Assembly: GCA_002359495.1 (NCBI GenBank)
Contig: DENB01000097.1
Span: 28,467-92,466 of the forward strand
Source of the DNA: Enterobacteriaceae bacterium UBA2655
GTDB lineage: Bacteria; Pseudomonadota; Gammaproteobacteria; Enterobacterales; Enterobacteriaceae
Direction of reading: 5' to 3'
DNA: 64,000 nt
Shown in pieces: positions 57,267 to 64,000 of this stretch (position 1 is its first letter; the number at the start of each line of letters is the position of its first letter). Under the pieces are notes generated by a model. The model was not told where the DNA came from. It made no database searches and saw only the letters and a program-made list of their open reading frames with translations. A program made the position numbers and the translations under genes.

Positions 57267-58691
57267 TTAGTTGCCCCCTTCCGGATGGTTCAGGCTTTCA
57301 GGCGCCGCAGAGAGCGGACGCGCAGGCGTTTTATCCTGGCCCGGACCGCCGTGACGCACATCGTCGCCTTCGCCGGTGATCGGCCCTTTCTTAATCAGGC
57401 GCATCATATAAATGTAACCCACGCCGAATACCGAGGAGTAAACCAGAATAAAGGCCAGCAGGCTGACGCTCATCTGCAGATCGCTGTGACCTGAGACCGC
57501 ATCGATGGTGCGCTGCACGCCATAAACCACCCACGGCTGACGACCGATTTCCGTAGTAAACCAGCCCGCCAGCAGCGCGATCAGACCGGAAGGTCCCATC
57601 AGCAGCGCAAACCAGAGGAACGGACGAGACTGATAAAGCTTCTGCTTATAACGCAGCCAGAGGCTGACCACGCCCAAAGTGATCATCAACAGGCCCATCG
57701 CCACCATGACGCGGAACGACCAGAAGATAACCAGCGAGTTAGGACGATCTTCTTTCGGGAAGCTCTTCAGCGCCGGAACCTGCTTGGTCAGGCTGTGCGT
57801 CAGGATCAGGCTGCCCAGGTAAGGCACTTCCAGCGCATATTTGGTGCGCTCTTCATCCATATCGGGAATGCCGAACAGGATCAGCGGCGTCGCTTCGCCC
57901 GGCGGGTTTTCCCAGTGTCCTTCAATCGCCGCGATTTTCGCCGGCTGATGCTCCAGGGTGTTTAGGCCGTGCGCGTCGCCGACCATCGCCTGAATCGGCG
58001 CGACGATCAACGCCATCCACAGCGCCATAGAAAACATTTTGCGGATTGCCGGCGTGTCGTTGCCGCGCAGCAGATGCCAGGCAGCGGAGGCGCCGACAAA
58101 GAAGGCGCTGGAGATGAACGCCGCGATCGACATATGGAACAGGCGGTACGGGAACGACGGGTTAAAGACAATTTTCAGCCAGTCCACCGGGATCACCGTG
58201 CCGTTCTGAATTTCATAGCCCTGCGGCGTATGCATCCAGCTGTTGGACGCCAGAATCCAGAAGGTCGAGATCAGGGTGCCGAGCGCAACCATGCAGGTGG
58301 CGAAGAAGTGCAGGCCCGGACCTACGCGGTTCCAGCCGAACAGCATCACGCCGAGGAAGCCCGCTTCCAGGAAGAAGGCGGTAAGCACTTCATAGGTCAG
58401 CAGCGGGCCGGTGATGCTGCCTGCGAACTGCGAGAAGCCGCTCCAGTTGGTGCCGAACTGGTACGCCATCACCAGACCAGATACAACGCCCATACCGAAG
58501 TTAACCGCAAAAATCTTCGACCAGAAATGGTAGAGATCGCGGTAGCTTTGCTGACGGGTTTTCAGCCACATGCCTTCGAGCACTGCCAGAAAGCTGGCGA
58601 GGCCGATGGTAATAGCCGGGAAGATGATATGAAAGGAGACAGTGAAGGCGAACTGTATCCTTGCCAGGTGAAAGGCATCTAATCCAAACAT
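57267..58691 (-). CDS. cydA: Cytochrome bd-type (CIO) oxidase subunit I
   Basis: CydA carries the three hemes of the bd oxidase. The 474-residue protein has the conserved N-terminus [22 protein letters not shown] with heme-ligand His21. [17 protein letters not shown]-type segment [12 protein letters not shown] (second His ligand) and [13 protein letters not shown] follow. It is shorter than E. coli CydA (522) because of a short Q-loop, as in CioA-type enzymes, which tend to resist cyanide. AGAGGT precedes the ATG. A perfect 15-bp inverted repeat lies in its leader. Confidence 0.95.
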   Translation of the reverse strand: MFGLDAFHLARIQFAFTVSFHIIFPAITIGLASFLAVLEGMWLKTRQQSYRDLYHFWSKIFAVNFGMGVVSGLVMAYQFGTNWSGFSQFAGSITGPLLTYEVLTAFFLEAGFLGVMLFGWNRVGPGLHFFATCMVALGTLISTFWILASNSWMHTPQGYEIQNGTVIPVDWLKIVFNPSFPYRLFHMSIAAFISSAFFVGASAAWHLLRGNDTPAIRKMFSMALWMALIVAPIQAMVGDAHGLNTLEHQPAKIAAIEGHWENPPGEATPLILFGIPDMDEERTKYALEVPYLGSLILTHSLTKQVPALKSFPKEDRPNSLVIFWSFRVMVAMGLLMITLGVVSLWLRYKQKLYQSRPFLWFALLMGPSGLIALLAGWFTTEIGRQPWVVYGVQRTIDAVSGHSDLQMSVSLLAFILVYSSVFGVGYIYMMRLIKKGPITGEGDDVRHGGPGQDKTPARPLSAAPESLNHPEGGN

Positions 58692-58744
58692 TGCTTACCT
58701 CTTTGCCACATAACACACCTTTATGTTTACTTATAATTAACAAC

Positions 58745-58779
58745 TTAAACGCAGCCGTAATATATACGGCTGCGTTTAA
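58745..58779. repeat. Perfect 15-bp inverted repeat upstream of cydA
   Basis: TTAAACGCAGCCGTA and TACGGCTGCGTTTAA flank a 5-nt loop (ATATA). It lies 54-88 bp upstream of the cydA ATG. It could be a dyad for a dimeric regulator or a stable leader hairpin. No T-run follows on either strand, so an intrinsic terminator is not indicated. Confidence 0.85.
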
Positions 58780-59488
58780 TTGGAATGCCGCAGCAAATCT
58801 AAAGGGATTTGCCGTGCATAAACAGAAACAGTTGGGAGTGCGCAAACTATAACAGTCTTTTATGATTTTGATCATTGTTTTTGTCGGAAATTACTTATTT
58901 AAAATTCGTACTTTAAGGTTAATTTAATTAGCTCAATGTGAAAGTAATGTTAGTGTTTAGCGACAGAAAAAATGACCTTTTCTCTGACTGCCGAAAATGA
59001 CCAAAAACGGAGCTTTTTACAGGCAATACGCTGTTTTCAGGCAATAATTTCCACATGGAAGCGCTATCAGACGCAACCCGAACCTGCCGCATCGCTAATA
59101 AAAAATTGGTTTTTCTTAGGGTTAGCACGGCTTTTAAAAAAATATTCCCCTTATCCGAAAGAAACGTCATTTTCGTTACGCCAGTTCATTTTAATAATTA
59201 CTTTCCATCGAAAAACGGCGCGCAAATACATTGCCTGTTTTGTTACATTTATCCGGCAAGCGGGAACTTTTAATTTCTGTTAAATAGCGCAAAGGCAGAG
59301 AAATAAATAACCTTTAACCTGATGTCAGACGAACGCAACGCCAGCGATTTTTTAATTTGCGCTCCCCTGCCCGCTTTTCGCCTGACGTTTTAGCGCCACT
59401 TCGCTTTTAACCCTGTGCGGCAGAGGATTTGCCTCGCGCCCTCGGCTGTGCTTTGTTATAGCAGCACCGCTTCCCTGTTAATCTGCGT
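58780..59488. other. AT-rich intergenic region between cydA and the dienelactone hydrolase gene
   Basis: About 710 bp between two divergent genes. Two overlapping ORFs on the + strand (58972-59283 and 59055-59273) lack ribosome sites and familiar sequence and are not called. Both promoters should be here; I could not assign FNR, ArcA or -10/-35 elements with confidence. Confidence 0.5.
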
Positions 59489-59501
59489 TAAGGAGTCGCT
59501 T

Positions 59502-60389
59502 ATGGCACGTCTTACGGCACAAGATTTTCCCCAGGAGTTGCTCGAACTGTACGATTACTACGCCCACGGCAAAATCAGCAAACGCGAATTTATCTCGATG
59601 GCGGCGAAGTTCGCCATCGGCGGCATGACCGGCGCCACGCTGCTCGGCATGATGAGCCCGAACTATGCGCTGGCTCAGCAGGTGGAGTTTACCGATCCCG
59701 CCATCAAGCCCGAATATATTCACTATCCGTCGCCGCAGGGGCATGGCGAGGTGCGCGCTTACCTGGTGCGTCCGACCGGCGTCAGCGGCAAGACGCCTGC
59801 GGTGGTGGTGGTGCATGAGAATCGCGGCCTTAACCCTTATATAGAAGACGTGGCGCGCCGGGTGGCGAAAGCGGGTTACATCGCGCTGGCGCCCGACGGC
59901 CTCAGCTCGCTGGGCGGCTATCCGGGCAACGATGACGAAGGGCGCGAAATGCAGGCGAAAGTCGATCCCGCCAAATTGATGAATGACTTCTTCGCGGCGG
60001 TCGATTTTATGATGCATCACGAAGAGGGCAGCGGCAAAGTCGGCATCACCGGCTTCTGTTACGGCGGCGGCGTCGCCAACGCCGCGGCGATCGCCTTCCC
60101 GGAGCTGGCCTGCGCCGTTCCCTTTTATGGCCGCCAGCCTGACGCGAAGGATGTGCCGCGCATTCAGGCCCCGCTGCTGCTGCATTACGCCGCGCTCGAT
60201 ACGCGCATCAACGAAGGCTGGCCGCCCTACGAAGCCGCGCTGAAGGCGGCCGGCAAAACCTATGAGGCGCATATCTATCCCGGCGTGAACCACGGTTTCC
60301 ATAACGACTCTACGCCGCGCTACGACAAAGCCGCCGCCGAACTCGCCTGGAGCCGCACGCTGGCCTGGTTCAAACGCTATCTGACCTGA
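59502..60389 (+). CDS. Dienelactone hydrolase family protein, YghX-like
   Basis: The 295-residue alpha/beta hydrolase has the dienelactone-hydrolase triad: nucleophilic Cys in GFCYGGG (near residue 186), Asp in AALDTRI (near 230) and His in GVNHGF (near 262). The substrate is unknown. Residues 24-60 (KISKREFISMAAKFAIGGMT...ALAQ) look like a Tat-type signal with a KR variant of the twin-arginine motif, so export is possible. AAGGAG precedes the ATG at 59502; 29 upstream codons are excluded. E. coli YghX is the nearest relative I know. Confidence 0.85.
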   Translation: MARLTAQDFPQELLELYDYYAHGKISKREFISMAAKFAIGGMTGATLLGMMSPNYALAQQVEFTDPAIKPEYIHYPSPQGHGEVRAYLVRPTGVSGKTPAVVVVHENRGLNPYIEDVARRVAKAGYIALAPDGLSSLGGYPGNDDEGREMQAKVDPAKLMNDFFAAVDFMMHHEEGSGKVGITGFCYGGGVANAAAIAFPELACAVPFYGRQPDAKDVPRIQAPLLLHYAALDTRINEGWPPYEAALKAAGKTYEAHIYPGVNHGFHNDSTPRYDKAAAELAWSRTLAWFKRYLT

Positions 60390-60508
60390 CGCGCCGCGCT
60401 ATTGGCATTGTGTGCCGAAGCCGCGTCACCGCACAGAGTGACGTTGAAAAGCCGCAGCGTTAGGGGTAAACAAACTGTCGATTTTTAACCTGGACCAAAG
60501 AGGGTGTT

Positions 60509-61612
60509 ATGTCGGGTTTGTTCTCTTCCTTTACGTTGAAAGATGTCAGGTTACGCAACCGCATCGCGATTCCGCCAATGTGTCAGTACAGCGCGGTCGA
60601 TGGCCTGAGCAATGAGTGGCATCGCGTGCACTACAACAGCCTGGCGCGCGGCGGCGCCGGTTTGGTGATCGTCGAAGCGACGGCGGTGGCGCCGGAAGGC
60701 CGCATTACGCCGGGCTGCCTCGGCATCTGGAATGACGCGCAGGCGAAAAAGCTGGCGCAGATCGCCCGTGAAATCAAAGCGGCCGGCGCCGTGCCGGGCA
60801 TTCAGATCGCCCATGCCGGCCGTAAAGCCAGCGCCAACAAGCCTTGGGAAGGCGACGACCATATCGCCGCCGACGACGCGCGCGGCTGGGAAACCATCGC
60901 CCCTTCCGCCGTGGCCTTCGGCAACAACCTGCCGCAGGTGCCGAAAGCGATGACGCTAGACGACATCGCCCGGGTGCGTCACGATTTCGTGCTGGCGGCC
61001 CAACGCGCGCTGGCGGCGGGCTTCGAGTGGCTGGAGCTGCACTTCGCCCACGGCTACCTGGCACAAAGCTTTTTCTCAGTCCAGGCCAACCAGCGTACCG
61101 ATGAATATGGCGTGGACGTCGCAGGCCGCAGCCGCTTCCTGCTGGAGACCTTCGATGCGGTCCGCGCCGTATGGCCGGAAAACCTGCCGCTGACCGCGCG
61201 TTTCGGCGTGATCGAGTATGACGGCCGCGATGAAGAGACGCTGGAAGAGTCGATCGGCCTGACGAAGCAGCTGCGCGCCAACGGGCTGGATCTGCTGAGC
61301 GTCAGCGTCGGCTTCTCGACGCCGGACGCCAATATTCCCTGGGGTCCGGCCTTCCTGGCGCCGGTGGCGGAACGCGTGCGTCGCGAAGCGCAGATCCCGG
61401 TGGCTTCCGCTTGGGGCATCGATTCCCCGCGCATCGCCAACGAAACCATCGAGCAAGGCCAGCTCGATCTGGTGATGGTCGGCCGCGCGCACCTGAAGAA
61501 CCCGAACTGGTCCTATCAGGCGGCGCTGGAGCTGGATAAAAGCGAGCCGTCATGGGTGCTGCCGGCGCCTTATGCGCACTGGCTGGAGCGTTATCGCGTA
61601 AGCGAAGCGTAA
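60509..61612 (+). CDS. Old-yellow-enzyme ene-reductase, XenA-like
   Basis: This FMN-dependent NAD(P)H oxidoreductase of the YqjM/XenA class reduces activated C=C bonds of enones and some nitro compounds. The 367-residue TIM barrel has IPPMCQYSAVDG (Cys25 and Tyr27 of the class), QIAHAGRKASANKPWEG (near residue 98) and LHFAHGYLAQSFFS (near 178). The end is LPAPYAHWLERYR. It is strikingly close to pseudomonad XenA. AGAGGG precedes the ATG, and a UUCG-loop terminator follows. Confidence 0.9.
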   Translation: MSGLFSSFTLKDVRLRNRIAIPPMCQYSAVDGLSNEWHRVHYNSLARGGAGLVIVEATAVAPEGRITPGCLGIWNDAQAKKLAQIAREIKAAGAVPGIQIAHAGRKASANKPWEGDDHIAADDARGWETIAPSAVAFGNNLPQVPKAMTLDDIARVRHDFVLAAQRALAAGFEWLELHFAHGYLAQSFFSVQANQRTDEYGVDVAGRSRFLLETFDAVRAVWPENLPLTARFGVIEYDGRDEETLEESIGLTKQLRANGLDLLSVSVGFSTPDANIPWGPAFLAPVAERVRREAQIPVASAWGIDSPRIANETIEQGQLDLVMVGRAHLKNPNWSYQAALELDKSEPSWVLPAPYAHWLERYRVSEA

Positions 61613-61620
61613 TTACAGAG

Positions 61621-61646
61621 ACGCCTTCTTCGGAAGGCGTTTTTTC
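61621..61646 (+). terminator. Intrinsic terminator of the XenA-like gene
   Basis: An 8-bp stem (ACGCCTTC / GAAGGCGT) with a UUCG loop and a T-run, 9 bp after the stop codon. Confidence 0.9.
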
Positions 61647-61923
61647 TTCTTTTGCCTTTCGCTTTTATTACTGTATAAATGGTCCGACAGCGCGCCGCCT
61701 TTATTCCCGTTGCGTTTGCCATTAATCGCTAAAGTTTTTTAAGGTAAAAAAAGGTTAAAAACCGTACCAGCGATATATCCCGATTTTTCCCTGTTCCTGA
61801 TTAATCCTGGATTCAATCAGGCGTTTTCATTTCTTGATTTTTATTCCGTTGTAATCACTGATTTTTTCCTGTTCCGGCCTATTAATCGACATTTTTTATT
61901 ACTTTCATAGGCAATCTGAATTG

Positions 61924-61951
61924 TTGAAGGCGCTATTCAGGTGTCTATAAT
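61924..61951 (+). promoter_or_regulatory. Promoter candidate for treF
   Basis: TTGAAG (61924-61929) and a perfect TATAAT (61946-61951) are 16 bp apart. Start of transcription near 61958 would leave a leader of about 30 nt before the AGGAGG at 61979-61984. Regulation by RpoS, as for E. coli treF, is plausible but not shown. Confidence 0.55.
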
Positions 61952-61989
61952 TCTCTTTTTGTTCAACCCGGACCGTTCAGGAGGCCGTT

Positions 61990-63648
61990 ATTAATACTTC
62001 CACCCAGCAACTTCACGATGTTAATGCTGTACGCGCAGATGCTGAAATTGAGTATCAGTACGATCCTCATGAACTGAAACTGGATCGTATGCACGACTCA
62101 GAGCCGGAGCCGGAGCTGATTGAAGGTCTGCCCGCGCCTGACGCGCTGACCCCTGCCGATCGCTATATGGAGCTGTTTGAGCATGTGCAGATGTCGCACA
62201 TCTTCGAGGACAGCAAGACTTTTCCCGACTGCGCGCCGAAATTCGATCCGCTGGATATTTTAATCCGCTATCGTCGTCGCAAACGCGCGTCGGACTTCGA
62301 TCTGGTCAGCTTCGTGCATGAACATTTTTATTTGCCGCAGAGCAATGAAAGCTTCTACGTCTCCAACCCGGATAAGACGCTGAACGAACATATCGACGAG
62401 CTGTGGCCGGTTCTGACCAAAATGCCGCAGCAGCATATCGCGCACTCGTCGCTGCTGCCACTGCCGAAGCCCTATGTCGTCCCGGGCGGGCGCTTCGGCG
62501 AGACCTATTACTGGGACTCCTATTTCACTATGCTCGGCCTGGCCGAAAGCGGGCGCGACGATCTGCTGCGTCATATGGCGGATAACTTCGCCTGGCTGAT
62601 CGATAACTACGGTCATATCCCTAACGGCAACCGTACCTACTATCTCAGCCGTTCGCAGCCGCCAGTATTCGCGCTGATGGTGGAACTGTTCGAAGAGGAC
62701 GGCGTGCGCGGCGCAAAACGCTATCTCGACCACCTGATGAAGGAGTATCAGTTCTGGATGGACGGCGCGGGCGCGCTGATGCCGAATCAGGCCTATCGTC
62801 ATGTGGTGCGGATGCCGGACGGTTCGCTGCTTAACCGTTACTGGGACGATCGCGACACGCCGCGCGACGAATCCTGGATCGAGGACGTCGAGACGGCAAG
62901 CCACTCAAGCCGTCCGGCCAGTGAAGTCTATCGCGACCTGCGCGCCGGCGCCGCCTCCGGCTGGGATTACTCGTCGCGCTGGCTGCGCGATCCCAAGCGT
63001 CTGGCGAGTATCCGCACCACGCAATTTATTCCGATCGATCTGAATGCGTTTCTCTATAAGCTGGAAACCCTGATCTCTACCCTGTCGCGCGCCAGAGGCG
63101 AAGAGCTGACGGCGCTGGCGTGGCAGAAAAAGGCGGAGTCGCGCAAGCGGGCGATTAACCGCTATTTGTGGGATAAAACCGCGGGCGTCTTCCGTGACTA
63201 CGACTGGCGGCGTCAGCGCTTCGGCGCCTTCACCGCCGCCTGCGTGGTGCCGCTTTACGTCGGGCTGGCCACGCCGGAGCAGGCGCACCTGCAGGCCATC
63301 GCGCTGCGTCATCTGCTGCTGACCTCCGGCGGTCTGGTGACTTCGATGGTGGAGAGCGGCGAGCAGTGGGACAAACCCAACGGCTGGGCGCCGCTGCAGT
63401 GGATGGCGATACAGGGGCTTAACCGCTACGGCGAGGAGACGCTGGCGACCGAGATCGCGGTGAACTGGCTGACCACGGTGAACAACTTCTACAATCTGCA
63501 CCACAAGCTGGTGGAGAAATATGACATCAGCGGCGACCGGGCGCGTCCTGGCGGCGGCGGCGAATATCCGTTGCAGGACGGCTTCGGCTGGACCAACGGC
63601 GTCACGCGCCGCCTGATGGCGATGTACGGCCATATGCTGGCCGACTGA
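61990..63648 (+). CDS. treF: Cytoplasmic trehalase, apparently with an ATT start codon
   Basis: TreF hydrolyses trehalose to two glucose molecules in the cytoplasm. From 61990 the protein is 552 residues (549 in E. coli). GH37 signatures are [20 protein letters not shown] and [18 protein letters not shown], with [18 protein letters not shown] at the end. The first ATG in frame is at 62089, but the 33 codons before it encode E. coli-like sequence ([11 protein letters not shown]), so they belong to the gene. No ATG, GTG or TTG lies in frame between the stop at 61948 and 62089. AGGAGG (61979-61984) is followed after 5 nt by ATT at 61990, the likely start. Confidence 0.9.
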   Translation: MNTSTQQLHDVNAVRADAEIEYQYDPHELKLDRMHDSEPEPELIEGLPAPDALTPADRYMELFEHVQMSHIFEDSKTFPDCAPKFDPLDILIRYRRRKRASDFDLVSFVHEHFYLPQSNESFYVSNPDKTLNEHIDELWPVLTKMPQQHIAHSSLLPLPKPYVVPGGRFGETYYWDSYFTMLGLAESGRDDLLRHMADNFAWLIDNYGHIPNGNRTYYLSRSQPPVFALMVELFEEDGVRGAKRYLDHLMKEYQFWMDGAGALMPNQAYRHVVRMPDGSLLNRYWDDRDTPRDESWIEDVETASHSSRPASEVYRDLRAGAASGWDYSSRWLRDPKRLASIRTTQFIPIDLNAFLYKLETLISTLSRARGEELTALAWQKKAESRKRAINRYLWDKTAGVFRDYDWRRQRFGAFTAACVVPLYVGLATPEQAHLQAIALRHLLLTSGGLVTSMVESGEQWDKPNGWAPLQWMAIQGLNRYGEETLATEIAVNWLTTVNNFYNLHHKLVEKYDISGDRARPGGGGEYPLQDGFGWTNGVTRRLMAMYGHMLAD

Positions 63649-63664
63649 TCCGCCCCGCCTGTAT

Positions 63665-63696
63665 CGGCCCGCCGCTTCTGCCGCGGGCCGTTTTTT
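63665..63696 (+). terminator. Intrinsic terminator of treF
   Basis: An 8-bp stem (CGGCCCGC / GCGGGCCG) with a 10-nt loop, followed by six T residues. The T-run touches the stop codon of the convergent esterase gene. Confidence 0.85.
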
Positions 63697-64000
63697 CAGT
63701 TCATCTCAAACTGCGCATGGTGTTGCAAAAAGTCGAGCAGCGCCGCGTCAGGCTCTTTCACCGCCTTTTCGCCCTGGTTGCCGATCGACCAGAGCCGCTC
63801 GCCGTCAGGATGCCAGCGCGGCCAGCTCGGCAGGCCCGCCGCGTTGGGATCGCCGCTGCGGGCGAAGGCGACCCAGCGCGTCATCATGGTTTGCGCCAGC
63901 CGACGATCTTCAGCCGTCGCCTGCGGCAGCGCGCCGAGGTTTCCAAACACATAAGGGATCTCCGCCGTGTGGATGGCACCCGCCGTTTTGCCGCGTTCGG
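63696..64000 (-). CDS. Type-B carboxylesterase, C-terminal fragment
   Basis: The frame is open to the right edge, so the gene starts outside the window. About 101 C-terminal residues are seen. GAIHTAEIPYVFGNLGAL is typical of the type-B carboxylesterase family (PnbA-like), where the His in this block belongs to the catalytic triad. WVAFARSGDPNAAGLPSWPRW is the usual C-terminal block. The substrate is unknown. A GTG at 63950 is not the start, because the homologous sequence continues upstream. Confidence 0.85.
   Translation of the reverse strand, partial: ERGKTAGAIHTAEIPYVFGNLGALPQATAEDRRLAQTMMTRWVAFARSGDPNAAGLPSWPRWHPDGERLWSIGNQGEKAVKEPDAALLDFLQHHAQFEMN

Noticed and set aside
58972-59283. 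103-codon ORF on the + strand between cydA and the hydrolase gene
   Set aside because: No ribosome site, no family likeness, and another ORF in a different frame overlaps it; probably chance in AT-rich DNA.
62018-62077. Short ORF starting at the ATG at 62018 as the true beginning or leader of treF
   Set aside because: It is in another frame, ends within 20 codons and has no ribosome site; the conserved TreF frame runs through this stretch.
1-64000. CRISPR arrays, tRNA or rRNA genes, integrases, insertion sequences
   Set aside because: I looked for spaced repeats, cloverleaf-like segments and transposase or recombinase motifs along the window and found none I could support.

Overview
The window is chromosomal DNA of a gammaproteobacterium of the order Enterobacterales. 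From the left edge to about 50.3 kb the gene order matches the serA-to-speC stretch of Escherichia coli (serA, rpiA, argP, yggE, argO, mscS, fbaA, pgk, epd, tktA, loiP, speB, speA, metK, galP, sprT, endA, rsmE, gshB, yqgE, yqgF, yggR, yggS, yggT, rdgB, hemW, yggN, yggL, trmB, mutY, yggX, mltC, speC), and many proteins look almost identical to the E. coli ones. Several E. coli neighbours are missing (yggU, yggM, ansB, nupG), a yidB-type gene sits beside loiP, and the right arm differs from E. coli. This fits a relative outside the genus Escherichia, for example Erwiniaceae (Pantoea/Mixta). That family-level guess is inference and not read from a marker gene.

Region by region. 1-13.1 kb holds central carbon metabolism (rpiA, fbaA-pgk-epd, tktA), the ArgP/ArgO arginine export pair, the mechanosensitive channel MscS, the outer-membrane protease LoiP and agmatinase SpeB. 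13.1-28 kb is a complete group-2-type capsule locus placed between speB and speA, which are direct neighbours in E. coli. A JUMPStart/ops element precedes kpsMT (ABC exporter) and four AT-rich serotype genes on the + strand. kpsFEDUCS runs toward them on the - strand, and the two operons meet with one base between stop codons. The four serotype genes encode a GT2/GT7-like glycosyltransferase, a Stealth-family sugar-phosphate transferase, a GT92-like glycosyltransferase and a hexapeptide-repeat acyltransferase. Together they predict an O-acylated capsule with phosphodiester links on a poly-Kdo lipid anchor (KpsC/KpsS with CMP-Kdo from KpsU and arabinose-5-phosphate from KpsF).

28-50.3 kb returns to the conserved backbone: speA, metK, galP with CRP and GalR/GalS sites, sprT, endA, rsmE, gshB, the yqgE-yqgF pair, yggR facing the yggS-yggT-rdgB-hemW operon, yggN, yggL-trmB, mutY-yggX-mltC, and ornithine decarboxylase speC. 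Arginine decarboxylase, agmatinase, ornithine decarboxylase and SAM synthetase all lie here, so most of putrescine synthesis is in the window.

50.3-64 kb is an accessory metabolic arm: acuI, a CinA-type amidohydrolase (YdeJ-like), a SelT/W/H-like redox protein, a YqjI-like PadR regulator with the ferric-siderophore reductase YqjH, a Rob-like AraC regulator, a cyanide-insensitive-type bd oxidase (cydA-cydB plus a DUF2474 subunit), a YghX-type dienelactone hydrolase, a XenA-type ene-reductase, cytoplasmic trehalase treF and the end of a type-B carboxylesterase.

Points that stand out: the capsule cassette and its insertion site; treF, whose conserved reading frame has no ATG/GTG/TTG start but an ATT correctly spaced after AGGAGG; an unannotated 33-residue membrane peptide gene between kpsF and speA; an intrinsic-terminator structure in the speB leader; a perfect 15-bp inverted repeat in the cydA leader; and a YqjI homologue without its usual metal-binding N-terminus. 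I saw no tRNA, rRNA, CRISPR array, integrase or insertion sequence.
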